From Sweltsa coloradensis (lineage: Eukaryota; Arthropoda; Insecta; Plecoptera; Chloroperlidae): a stretch of DNA of 64,000 nucleotides. Below are positions 36,384-47,318 of the stretch, one piece after another. Location of the stretch: positions 434,001 through 498,000 of the forward strand of contig JAMZAV010000064.1 in NCBI GenBank assembly GCA_024449915.1, given 5' to 3'. The translations under genes and the position numbers were made by a program. Below the pieces are notes generated by a model. The model was not told the origin of the DNA and ran no database searches. It worked only from the letters and a program-made list of their open reading frames with translations. Positions within the stretch are counted from its first letter, which is position 1; each line of letters begins with the position of its first letter.

Positions 36384-37144
36384 TGGATGAGCGAAGCGAA
36401 GACTTCAATTTCACCGACCCCCCAAAAAATTTAGCTCGGGTGTTTTTTTGTTTGTTTTTTTTTTTGTTTTTCCGTCTGTTTGTTCGCTGTCTACCGGGCA
36501 AACGGTATATGCGATCTTGATGAAAATTTGACACGACCTTCGTTTTCTCTGAACTTAGACTTGCTACATTTTTGGGTACAATCGAAGAAATATTTCTCAC
36601 GAATATCGTACTTTTACGATTTTTTCGATTTTTAGTGCGATATTTTCGTGACATTTGGGCCGATTTTGACCAAACGGGTAGGGCTACAACGTTCATATTT
36701 CACATGGACATTATAGTAATGATGATGTATTGCTTTCTGAAAGAAAAAGTTGAAAAAGTTAGCCAGAATCTATAGAAATAAAGCTTTTAATATAAGTTTT
36801 TTGATTTTTTGTGTGATATTTTCGTGCCATTTGGGCCAATTCTGACCAAACGGGTGGGGCTACAACGTTCATATTATACATGGACATGAAGGTTATGGTG
36901 ATGTAGTACCTTTTGAAAGAAAAAGTTGAAAAAGTTAGCCAGAATCCATAGAAATAAAGCTTTTAATATAAGTTTTTTACGATAAATAATACCAATTGAC
37001 AAGAAACAATAGAAACTTGACAACAATCACCTACAATGCGTAGGCAACAAAACAAAGCACTTGCAAAAGTAAAGATATCCCACGCAAACTAAAAACTTTA
37101 AAAAGCTCATCCATCAACGCGGCGGGACTTTAGCGTTTTCCTAG
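36384..37144 (-). mobile_element. Helentron-like non-autonomous element, copy B (reference copy)
   Basis: Shown in element orientation on the plus strand here: the 5' end is TGGATGAGCGAAGCGAAGAC (36384), followed by a T/G microsatellite (36440-36472), a conserved block GACCTTCG...TTGGGTACAATCGAAG, two internal modules of about 200 bp, and a 3' end where GCTCATCCA (37105-37113, inverted to the 5' end) precedes a hairpin AACGC/GCGTT with a 12-base loop (37116-37137) and the terminus TTCCTAG (37144). Flanking bases are T on both sides. Asymmetric inverted repeats, a middle microsatellite, a 3' hairpin and a T-T target are hallmarks of Helentron/Helitron2 (DINE-1-like) elements. The strand given is opposite to copies A and C-H in the plus-strand view, which here are labelled by the same convention of window orientation. 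Confidence 0.8.
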
Positions 37145-38663
37145 TAGACTTCATAATACAACATGAAATATTAGTGTTATTATACAACAATCCTCGTATC
37201 ATTGTAACCTGTACCGTGGTGCGCGTCAACCGTCAACGCTCGCTTCCATCACTGCAGTACTTTGTATCACTAATTTTACATGTGCCTCCAAGTGAACTTT
37301 GTGGATGATAATAATAAGTAAAAGTTTGTTTTGTTAGTTACAGCTCTTGTTAACCTGGATGTAAATTATTAATTAAACATTTTTTATACGAAGCCAAGTT
37401 TATTTTTATCAAAATTAAACAATATTTTTTAATAAAATTTTAAATTTTAAAAAAAAAAACCTTTATATCCGTTAAAAATGTTTTATTTATTATAAGTCAA
37501 GTATTATTAAATGTGATTAATATGCATTAGAATACATTGTTTATAACTAAAAATATACTCTGAATCGCTTGGAAGTAAAGTTATGGATTTCATTCTTATA
37601 TGGTTGGTATCATTATCATTATATGTCTGCTGCATAGTTGAATAAGGAAGATTTCGTTTATATTATACCCTTCTCCATTTTGTGTTTTATGACCTGGTCG
37701 TCAATCTTTGATAGCTAATACTTATAAAACCTTATTACAGTTGGCTCATGGAAACTTATTAAGAAGAAGGGAACGTTCTACGTTTAGGCTTACCCGGTTC
37801 AATTTCTTTTCATCCTACCTTCGCTTAACAACGAGAGCATGTTTGTTTCCAAAGTAAGTTCATTCATAAGAATAACTACAGGGTATTACGAAGGTGCTAC
37901 GCACTATAGGTAAATTTTACTCTAAGACACACTGAAATATTTTAATTTAGTTAATTTCAAAGTTTCTTCATCTACGCAGTATTTACATAAACCGGAGGAA
38001 AGTTCACCCAAATCACCATACGTCTCTACAAGACTAACATGTAACTCTAGTATATCAGTGCATCGTCTACACGAAAATTCGGCTTTCTAAAACGTCTAGT
38101 AGCGCTTTTGGTTTACTTTATAAGTAATTTAATGCAAATTTCCAAGGCGCAGTTATCCGAAGCGGGAAGTTTTCGAGCATGGTTATCTGCGGCCCAAGGG
38201 TATGCGAGGCACCGCGGGTATGCGCTCGCTGCTGTACCAGAGAATGCAAGCAATCATGATTTGGTATTCATAACGCGCGGCTCGTTACTGCAGTGCAGTA
38301 CCGCACAACCTGTCATGAGGAGAAGACTTGAACATTATCCAGATGTGTAACAACCAAGAGACGATTAACGTAGGGCTTTAACATTTTATGTTAGCTGTTA
38401 AACTGGTTATGATCACCGACGATTACCATGCTTTATGATCTTTAACCACTTCAACTGAACCTTTTACTAAGGATGCCGTTTCAATTTAACGCATTCATTA
38501 TTGCTATAGACCCGGTTAAATGCAACTTTCAAAACCATGCAATTTGCAATATCTCTAAATCGAAATCATCACTATAATGCACCATTCCCTTTAATAAACA
38601 GTACGTGTTATGGGGATGTAATGACTTTTAAATTGTACATAACTGAACAGAATGTAGAACTAA
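37145..38663. other. Unassigned
   Basis: AT-rich with poly-A at 37449-37460. A 73-codon ATG frame at 38132-38350 (+) lies in a CpG-richer patch, but no motif or splice signal supports it. Confidence 0.5.
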
Positions 38664-38814
38664 CTAGGAAAACGCTAAAGTCCCGCGGCGTTGATGGATG
38701 AGCTTTTTTGTAAGATTTTAGTTTGCGTAGGACCACTTTTCCTTTGCAAGTGCTTTGTAAATGAATTGTAGGTAATGTTGTCAAGTTTCTATTGTTACTT
38801 GTTAATTGTTATTA
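38664..38814 (+). mobile_element. Helentron-like element, copy C (terminal fragment)
   Basis: Begins CTAGGAAAACGC with the conserved hairpin AACGC/GCGTT and TGGATGAGC, then stops after about 150 bp exactly where copy D begins. The two hairpin ends are therefore in direct head-to-tail contact. Confidence 0.8.
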
Positions 38815-39428
38815 CTAGGAAAACGCTAAAGTCCCGCCGCGTTGATGGATGAGCTTTTTAAAGTTTTTAGTTTGCGTGGGATATCTTTACTTTTGCAAGT
38901 GCTTTGTTTTGCTGCCAACGCATTGTAGGTGAATGTTGTCAACTTTCTTTTGTTTCTTGTCAATTGGTATTATTTACCGTAAAAAACTTATATTTAAAGC
39001 TTTATTTCTATGGATTCTGGCTAACTTTTTCAACTTTTTCTTTCAAAAGGTACTACATCACCATAACCTCATTGTCCATGTATAATATGAACGTTGTAGC
39101 CCCACCCGTTTTGGGCAGAATTGGCCCAAATGGCACGAAAATATCGCACAAAAAATCGAAAAAAAATCGTAAAGTACGATAATCATGAGAAATATTTCTT
39201 CGATTGTACCCAAAAACGTGGCAAGTCTAAGTTCAGAGATTTCGAAGGTCCTGTCAAATTTTCATCAAGATCGGATATGCCGTTTGCCCGGTAGAGAGCG
39301 AACAAACAGACATAAAAACAAACAAAAAACAAACAAAAACAACAAAAAAAACACCCGAGCTAAATTTTTTGGGGGGTCAGTGAAATTGAAGTCTTCGCTT
39401 CACTCGCTTCGCTCGCTACGCTCATCCA
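38815..39428 (+). mobile_element. Helentron-like element, copy D
   Basis: Runs from CTAGGAAAACGC to GCTCATCCA. Has one internal module, the A-rich microsatellite (39303-39352) and a GCTTCACTCGCTTCGCTCGC expansion of the terminal repeat. Confidence 0.8.
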
Positions 39429-39836
39429 ATAAACCTAAAAAAACTCATATTAAAACATTTATTCTATGGATTCTGGCTAACTTTTTCAACTTTTTCTTTC
39501 AAAAAGCAATACATCACCATAACCTTAATGTACTTGTAAAATATGAACGTTGTAGCCCCACCCGTTTGGTCAGAATCGGTCCAAATGTCACGAAAATATC
39601 GCACTAAAAATCGTAAAAGTACGATATTCATGAGAAATATTTCTTTGATTGTACCCAAAAACGTGGCAGGTCTAAGTTCAGAGATTTAAGGTCCTCTGTA
39701 ATTTTTATCAAGATCGCATATGCCGTTTGCCCGGTGGAGAGCGAACAAACAGACAAAAATACAAAAAAAACAAAAAAAAAAACACCCGAGCTAAAGTTTT
39801 TGGGGGATCAGTGAAATTGAAGTCTTCGCTCATCCA
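39429..39836 (+). mobile_element. Helentron-like element, copy E (lacks the hairpin end)
   Basis: Starts directly after copy D with an internal module (AAAAACTCATATTAAAAC) and ends TTCGCTCATCCA at 39836. It lacks the CTAG hairpin end, so D and E together form a partial tandem dimer. Confidence 0.75.
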
Positions 39837-39973
39837 AATAGAGCTTTAACTGATTATTTATCTATCCCCAAAACACGTGTGTTTATTTATTTCATGTGAT
39901 TAAAGTGCAACTTTAGAGCAGGTGCAACAGGCTGTTATTGCATGACTGTCACATCATATTTAGTTCACCATAA

Positions 39974-40722
39974 CTAGGAAAACGCTAAAGTCCCGCCGCG
40001 TTGATGGATGAGCTTTTTTTAAGTTTTTAGTTTGCGTGGGATATCTTTACTTTAACAAGTGTTTTGTTTTGCTGCCTACGCATTGTAGGTGATTGTTGTC
40101 AAGTTTCTATTGTTTCTTGTCAATAGGTATTATTTACCATATAAAACTTATATTAAAAGCTTTATTTCTATGAATTCTGGCTAGATTTTTCAACTTTTTC
40201 TTTCAAAAGGTACTACATTACCATAACCTTAATGTCCATGTATAATATGAACGTTGTAGCCCCACTTGTTTGGTCAGAATTGGCCCAAATGGCACGAAAA
40301 TATCGACAAAAAATAAAAAAACTTATATTAAAAGCTTTATTTCTATAGATTCTGGTCGTTTTTCAACTTTTTCTTTCAGAAAGCAATACATTTACCGTAA
40401 CCTAATGTCATGTGAAATATGAACGTTGTAGCTGTACCCGTTTGGTCAGAATCGGCCCAAATGTTACGAAAATATCGCACTAAAAATCGAAAAAAATCGT
40501 AAAAGTACAATATTCATGAGAAATATTTCTTCGATTGTACCCAAAAACGTAGCAAGTCTAAGTTCAGAGATTTCGAAGGTCCTGTCAAATTTTCATCAAG
40601 ATCGCATATGCCGTTTGCCCGGTAGAGAGCGAACAAACAGACGGAAAAAAAAACAAAAAAAAACACCCGAGCTAAATTTTTTGGGGGGTCGGTGAAATTG
40701 AAGTCTTCGCTTCGCTCATCCA
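39974..40722 (+). mobile_element. Helentron-like element, copy F (full length)
   Basis: CTAGGAAAACGC at the left, TTCGCTTCGCTCATCCA at the right, two internal modules (starting about 40142 and 40317), A-rich tract at 40642-40662. Both flanking bases are A on this strand, that is T-T in element orientation. Confidence 0.85.
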
Positions 40723-42159
40723 ATTAAACTAATGTATAATCACACAAAAATACATTTTGTCGGTTAAAGTATAAAATGCGTCATCTTGTTTTCGTTTATA
40801 GCTTTGTAATTTTAATCTCACATTGAAAATAATAATCACGATACCCTTGAATTATAAGTTTATTGACTTTGTTGTTTGGTACTTTAAGATCATAAAATCT
40901 GATCAATTAAGATTTAAATTTAAGATAAATAGATGGGCATAACTTCAGAAAAACAATCACATTTGATATACCTAGAGTTTGTAGTACTGAATACAACAAA
41001 GTATTTAAAATCATAAAATATGGAATTCCACTGCACATTTAACATTACAACGTACACTTCTGCAATAAACTTCATGTTACTGTACTTTTTCATAATATGA
41101 CACCACATTCAAAATGACATTTAAAAAGTTCTAGCCGCTGTGTTTTAATACATGTTTCGCTTCTATGAGTATTGATACCGCTCCACATATCAGTTTACGA
41201 ACAGAAGTTGAGACAAAGAGCTAACATCCGCAGGTTACTGACCAGTTACAAATACCTTAAGAGACCCCTTTTCCTAACCCACTTTCTTCAAAATAACGAC
41301 TCTACAAAGTTTGGCGAGAGAGTGATTTGTGTGTTGTATTTTCTTTTCACACGTGGCAATTTGTCAGACGTGTTTGTTACACTTTCCAGCATACTTTCTT
41401 TTCACAATATTCTTTACTTAGCCTTTCAACTCTAACATAAAATTTCTCTCAGTCTCTAGGGTATTATTAAAAGTCGGCTAAAAAGCCATGCGATCTTAAC
41501 ATTAGGTACAAAATGCTTGCCTGCATAAAATCAATGACCCCTTTGACATTTCTTTGGGCTGTAAGGGGGCAAGAAGATAGGCGACAGGCCAGAAGCCAAC
41601 TCAGCAAAAACTGACTTTGCTGAGTGAGAAATCCAAATGTCTCGTCCGATTGGTCCGTCGGTCTGAGCTGTGAATAACATTCGTATTCACCTTTCATTAG
41701 AATCATTTCCCGGCTTGTGGGTCGGTACGCGTGATCGCTGGAGCGTCCTCTGAGCGGCAAGCTACTCTGGGGACGATGAATCGAGGCCAATAACTCGCCG
41801 TATTTACACCACCCGTGCACCGCACTTACGATACAATAAATTCAACCCCGCGCTCTCGAAACCAAACCAACCTGAGTCTCTCGAGTCGAAATAAAGAGAA
41901 TTATAAAAAATATATTGCCAGTGCAGACCTGCGGGCGTAGTTCATCTTCCACACAAATTTACAGGAAAACGCTTGCCAATAAATGTCAATAGATCTATAT
42001 ATATATTTTTTTAAGCAATTTAAATCGATTTAGTTTTTTCGCCCTCGTGTGCAAGATACGGCAAAACACTTACAGACGGTATAAGAAAGGAATATCAATT
42101 TACACATTAGTTGCTATTTTATTCTAATCTAACACTATCAATAATATTTATTATTCTTG
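40723..42159. other. Unassigned, with a Maf-like inverted repeat
   Basis: A less AT-rich patch (41460-41900) contains the inverted repeat ACTCAGCAAA (41599-41608) / TTTGCTGAGT (41616-41625), resembling paired Maf half-sites, and TGACCCCTTTGAC near 41536. A 117-codon minus-strand frame across it shows no recognisable motif. Confidence 0.4.
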
Positions 42160-42230
42160 ATTGAGCATTTTTTTAAATTTTAATAACGTCTATCCTATTC
42201 AGTTAAAAAATGATTTACAAAGGAGTAAAT
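42160..42230 (-). repeat. LINE-like 3' tail stem-loop, type 2
   Basis: Inverse of the block at 18576-18625: on the minus strand, AATCATTTTTTAACTGAATA is followed by GGATAGACGTTA. Confidence 0.6.
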
Positions 42231-42432
42231 ATTTAAAATACTAATATTGCAACAACAAAGTATTAAGACACAATATTTTTGGTAACCCGCTCAGTACCCG
42301 CTCAGTACCCGCTAGAGTACTCGCTCACCTTGGTACATATGAACGACAATACCAATTAGTTCATGTAAAAATAGCAGCACTGGAAAACTGGTAGTAAAAT
42401 TATTCACAATCGCAATTTCTATTACATTTTAT
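42231..42432. other. Unassigned, short tandem repeat
   Basis: About 2.5 copies of an 11-bp unit CCGCTCAGTAC at 42288-42312. Confidence 0.5.
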
Positions 42433-42706
42433 AAAACGAGGGAGCGGAGCGACTGAGTGTCTCCATTCAACTCAAACGGATCTCATTCTGTGATTCTGTC
42501 TGTCTGTCTGTCTGTACGTCGAAAATCAGCCGAACCGCTGAACAGATTGCGCTGAAATTTTAAACAGACATCCGGTACGAGTTTACTAAGAAACTGTTAA
42601 CAAAATCAGCTTGATCCATTGCGTTTTAAGCCTACAATAAAAAAAATGTGATTTTTAATAATATCAATGGCATTTGTTTCGTAGCAGTTAGTAGGACGAG
42701 GTTGAC
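42433..42706 (+). repeat. Second repeat family with GGAGCGGAGCGACTGAG head
   Basis: Begins CGAGGGAGCGGAGCGACTGAG, has a (CTGT)n tract at 42486-42504, then GCCGAACCGCTGAACAGATT and GCGCTGAAATTTT. The order of S-GCGAAGCGA-like head, CTGT tract and GATTGCGCTGAAATTTT parallels the 5' part of the Helentron-like family (GGATGAGCGAAGCGA, CCGTCTGTTTG, CGATCTTGATGAAAATTT), so it may be a distant subfamily. No coding frame. Confidence 0.5.
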
Positions 42707-42709
42707 GTG

Positions 42710-42788
42710 GCCTGCATGGCGTAGTGGTAACCATTTAGCCTACCGCACGGATGGACGGGGTTCGATTCCCGTCAGTTCTAACTTTTTT
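42710..42788 (+). repeat. tRNA-like unit (SINE head) with T6 terminator
   Basis: A perfect A box (TGGCGTAGTGG, 42717-42727), a perfect B box (GGTTCGATTCC, 42759-42769) and a fully paired T-stem are followed by T6 at 42783-42788. The acceptor stem does not pair, so this is tRNA-derived rather than a tRNA gene. It directly follows the repeat at 42433-42706. Confidence 0.75.
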
Positions 42789-45700
42789 ATATTTTTACCC
42801 CCACATATTATTTTTTAGGGGTTTTAAATGGGAAATAAAAATTAGGTGATTTGTTTTATCTTGGAAATTTGTTAATGTTTCACGCTAATACGTTTTGAAT
42901 ACGATTCGCATTTTGAATGTTCAATTTAAATAATTATTGCAACAAGCAGAGTGAGTTCCTGTAAGGTGACCAGACGGTCCGGTTTTAGAAGTCAAAACAC
43001 TTGGCAAACTCACTCGTTTAACAACGACTTTTGGCTTTTCCCCTAGTAATAAGGCATGCGCTTGTTAGTTCTTTGAGTGCTATGATATGAAACAATGACT
43101 TGTGATGGTCGTTGACCCCAAGTGATTTATTCCTGTATTCCTGCTTCCAGTTCAGAAGGTCCCCGGGTTCGAGGAATTGACTTTTATTCATCAATAATGA
43201 GAGTATATGTCGACGTTCACTTTGGAGCCAACAAGGCACAGCATAAATAATGATATAAATATCTCCCGTTGAACATCAGTTCTTGTAGCCGAGAGCATAG
43301 ATTGTATTTATTTATATCAGGTGAATAAAATGGCTAAGATTTTACATGTAATATAAATATGTATGTATATTCTCATAGGAAACCTACCTATCGCTCGCTT
43401 CAGTTAACCAGCTAGGTATAGAGCATGTCAATATAGTTGGTAGGGAAACTTCAAGGGCTATTATATAGAACTCAATCCCAGCAGTTTCATACTGTGACTG
43501 CACATTGAAAAATATGCAGCCAGGATGATTGCTGAATTGTTATATTCGAGTGTGCTTGGCTCCATTTTCTAACGATGAACACCCAAATCTACAGTCGGAA
43601 ATATCCTACATCTTTAGAAAAGCAATTTGTCGAATTGAAGCATCACATCGCATTCTAGATGTTGAACCGCCTAGAACTAGATGAAAAGTTGAATGACATA
43701 GCAGAACGTATAAGTTTTTGATTTAAATATAAATACGAATATATTTTCGCTTGGAGTAAGAGTTATTTTCCTTTGTATTGAAAGAGACATACAAATCACA
43801 AGACGTTTTCTCCAAACTGGAGCGACCGAGCAGTGAATTCTAAATCTTCTATTATTGAATGTGAATAGTTGAATAGTTGGTATCGGGAAATCTTAAATTG
43901 AATTGAGACGCATCTCATGTTGATGCCTATATGCGCATAATATTTTTTCTCCAGGCTATTTTGCAACTTACTTATTGAGCGTTACTCGACTGGTAGAATT
44001 CAAATCAAACTGTGTATGAAACATATGCATGAATAATAAAACCGTTTTCATACTATCATTCTCAATCATTCTCGTAATTAAATATTGTATTTATTGTAAC
44101 ATTTTGAGTGTTCCTTTAAATACGGTATTGATCCAATAATCTAGTCGATATTTTGTTGGATTAATTTATTCCTGAGAGTTTTTCTTCTTCAAAGTATTTT
44201 ATGTTTAAGTTTAAATTAAATGTAGTTGAAGCAACTGATATAGAAATAAGATAAATAAATAAGTTCTTGATATTCTATTCGATATAGCTCAAAGGCATCT
44301 TAATTAACTAGTTTTTATCATTTAGGTATGTAGTTTTACTTTGAACTACACCGGCATAATTAAGCGGAAACAGCCACACTGATTAGTGACTGAATTTGAG
44401 TTACATTCCGTCGAACGAAGCGATGTTTTAATATACCTCAGTGAAACATTAGTTTTGACCCACTTTATAAGAACCGGTACAGGAACAGATGCGAAAATCG
44501 ATTTAGATTTAATAATGTAAATTTTATGTATTACAAAAGTTTGAATTATAATCCCTATTCCATAAAGTAATTTTTCTAATTAAGTAGGCAACCCAGATGA
44601 AATCGGGGTCACAAGTCTTACGTTAAGTAATTGAGTAAAGTTCATTGCTAAAGTAATTGCATTTTCTTAAGTTAAAGTTGCTATTAAACTTCACGCAACA
44701 AAAAGCAAAGTTCAATCGCGACTTTTCAAAGAGTTTGTAAGTTGCCTCAAATCGTATTATTAGCCTGTTTTAATGAAACTGTGGTGGAATCTGATTCACA
44801 GGTGAACCAGTACGAGTACACGCTATCACATTAATAAAGAGAGCTAGATACGTTTTACATATTTGTTTATATTAATACTCTAATTATTACTAATTATTAC
44901 TCTGATATTTAACGAAATTGCACGCACCCAATTATTCACGACTATTATCGTCACAAAATTCGGTAGAAACATTCTATCCTATATAGTGCATGTTTTAGGG
45001 TCTTTAGGTTTTACTCTCAAATTTTTGGGATCGTATCTCTGGTTAACCTAACTTGGTAAATTGTTCTCAAAATCGTTGAGGATGTAAAACGTGATTAATC
45101 AAGAAAATTATCGCTGCACCTGTCCCCCCACCCCCCAACTCCCCGCCATAGTCTAACCGCTATACTTAGCTACCTCCAGATTAGTATAACAAATTAATTG
45201 TTAAAAAAATGGAAAATAATAAAATGGTGATGTACTGTCACTACTGTCAGTATATATATAATAGTGAAAAACTGAATTTAAACATACGATCACGTGACCA
45301 TCGCTCACAATTTACATTCGACACTATTCGTAAGGTGTGTAGCATATTTCAATTGTGATCGAGTATCCGAGAAACCGTCTTGTTGTTTGGAAGAGCCGTT
45401 CTCCTCCTGCGGATGTCGCATCATCGGTAATCTAGTTGGTTCCTAACCCGATTGGCCAGAGTAAATGGGTTTTAAATTTACTTCCAATTTATCGGTTTAG
45501 ATTCCGCTCATTGCTCATTGTTACCAACTTCTCCGCGCTGAAGCTCCCGGGAAACTTTCAGCAAACGTTATAGGAAACAAGTTAAACAATCAAAAAGTTG
45601 TACTCGAAGATAAGACGCTTGCCTGTAAGCCATCAACTTTCCCGTTTCTCTTCGCATTTGTTTATTTATTGTTACTAGGCGTGTAATGAACTTTTATACC

Positions 45701-46150
45701 TGTACACAATTTACTTAAAGCTCTTTTTAAGTTGGTCTTACAAGAAATGAACAAACGTCAAGCAAGCAATCTTATACTTCTTTATCACAACAACATTCAT
45801 ATATTTTGTGTATTTCCCGGTATAGGGTACAGTTGAGCTTTGTTTATCAGGAGTTACTCTCTTTCAGGCGACTAACGGGTTATAAGAGTGCGTCTATATT
45901 TGACATGGATTATACATCTTATTATCTGGGACTCAACTCAAGCATTCAAAGGTAGCATTTTCTTAGAAAACAAGTTGAAGAAAACTGCAAAGAAGATTAT
46001 AGGTGGTCTGGAGTAAAGCGGTAATCGGTGTCACTTCTATCGGGTATCATTATTTTATACTTATATTGGCTTTGAAGTTTTTTGGGGGTGTTAGGGTATT
46101 GGTTTATGATAAATTATATCGTGTGCACGTTTTCTTAATGTATAAAAAAG
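42789..46150. other. Unassigned
   Basis: AT-rich. C-rich tract at 45121-45140. GGTCCCCGGGTTCGAGGAATT at about 43158 resembles a lone T-arm. No gene seen. Confidence 0.5.
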
Positions 46151-46721
46151 TACACTGATTTCTTGAACAAAACACGGTTAATTCCCGCATAAAAATATTT
46201 GGTTGCCAAATGGTTGCCAAGTGGTCACCAACAGGTCACCAACTAGTTCACCAACTGATGCCAAGTGATCGCCAAGTGATCACCAACAGCAGCGAAATGG
46301 TCGCCAACAGGTCGTTTTTGTGTCAAAATACTGCATTGCAAAGTTGGTGACTCGTTGGCTGCCTTTTGGTGAACGTTTGGCTGTCATATATTTCTTTTGA
46401 AATTTCGGTGGCGACCCTTGGTAATCACTTGGTAACCTGTTGGCGATCAAAAATAAGCCTTAATGATCTGTTGGTGACCGCTTGGCGACCGTTTGGCATA
46501 CAAATATTTCTACCAGGGAAAATAACAATGCACAGCACTCACCCACTGCGTAATATTTCGGAGACATCCATCACCTTCCTCGGACGCGAGGTTACTGAGG
46601 CTTCCCTTGAAGAGGCACACCTCGCGTCCGAGGAAGGTGATGGATGTCTCCGAAATATTACGCAGCGGGTGAGTGCTGTGCATTATTATTTTAACCGTGT
46701 TTTGTTCAGGAAATCAGTGTA
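46151..46721. mobile_element. 571-bp foldback DNA element with helically phased repeat arrays
   Basis: Outer terminal inverted repeats of 31 bp (46151-46181 and 46691-46721, one mismatch) start TACACTGATTTC and end GAAATCAGTGTA. Next to the right one is a second hairpin with 74-bp arms (46519-46592 and 46619-46692, about two mismatches) and a 26-bp spacer. Between the left terminus and this hairpin are two arrays of short motifs in opposite orientation: ACCAAC/GCCAAG units (46199-46315) and GTTGGTGAC/TTGGCGACC units (46341-46497), spaced about 10-11 bp. If the outer TA is the duplicated target, the ends are CACTGATTTC. No coding capacity. Non-autonomous; transposase family unknown. Confidence 0.85.
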
Positions 46722-47318
46722 ATTATTATTGGTTTATAAAAATAAAAATAATGCTATAAACCTGCCCGGTGCAATGCTTGGCCCTCTTGGAGTGTCTAAC
46801 TACAAATTTTGGAATTTGGGCAATTGTGAAGGGAATATCCGAGGGCTGTTTTAAGAGGACTCAATCCCTTACATTCGCATTAACGACTGAAGAAAACCTC
46901 GGATAAACTTTGTCAGTATTGCCGAACGGGATTGGAACCCGGGACCGTGTGAATCAGAGTCTCGAGGTTTACATTTGTGTCACCACAGTTGGTTCGCTTG
47001 CACGTTGTGTTATTTTATCATTGAAATACGAGCTGATTGTATTTGAAGCTCTAGTTTGTCACTAGTGGATGTTAATCTCGAAGCAACATGCAGGGGACAC
47101 TAAAGCCCTTCACGACCCGTGCACGGCTTAGAGCCCCGTCTCCTGTTGACACGATACTCGACGTTGTTATAACAAACTCACTCTCAACACGTAAGCGAGG
47201 ATCGCTTCTCGTGTATCGAGATTTAAAGTTGATTAAACCACATGCTGTGAGCCGTCCACTCTCTCTATCAAATATTTGTGGGTAGTGAAGGTTTTACCTT
47301 CAGGTCAATGTGTATACA
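46722..47318. other. Unassigned, with a tRNA-like remnant on the minus strand
   Basis: On the minus strand 46985-46925, CGGTCCCGGGTTCCAATCCC resembles a T-arm with B box; the A box is poor. Otherwise nothing recognised. Confidence 0.4.

Noticed and set aside
36298..36696. Recurrent frame containing RNISSIVPKN, SNFHQDRI and RLPGR (also at 22058, 39185, 47596)
   Set aside because: It translates the conserved block of the Helentron-like repeat into its A-rich microsatellite. Copies differ by frameshifts and the antisense is equally open, so there is no sign of protein-level selection.
41467..41820. 117-codon minus-strand frame
   Set aside because: No recognisable motif; explained by locally higher GC with few stop codons.
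42710..42780. Functional tRNA gene
   Set aside because: T-arm and both boxes are good but the acceptor ends are not complementary; it abuts a dispersed repeat.
46199..46497. Regularly spaced short repeats considered as a CRISPR-like array
   Set aside because: Units are 10-11 bp without spacers, inverted between halves and bounded by terminal inverted repeats; the host is eukaryotic.
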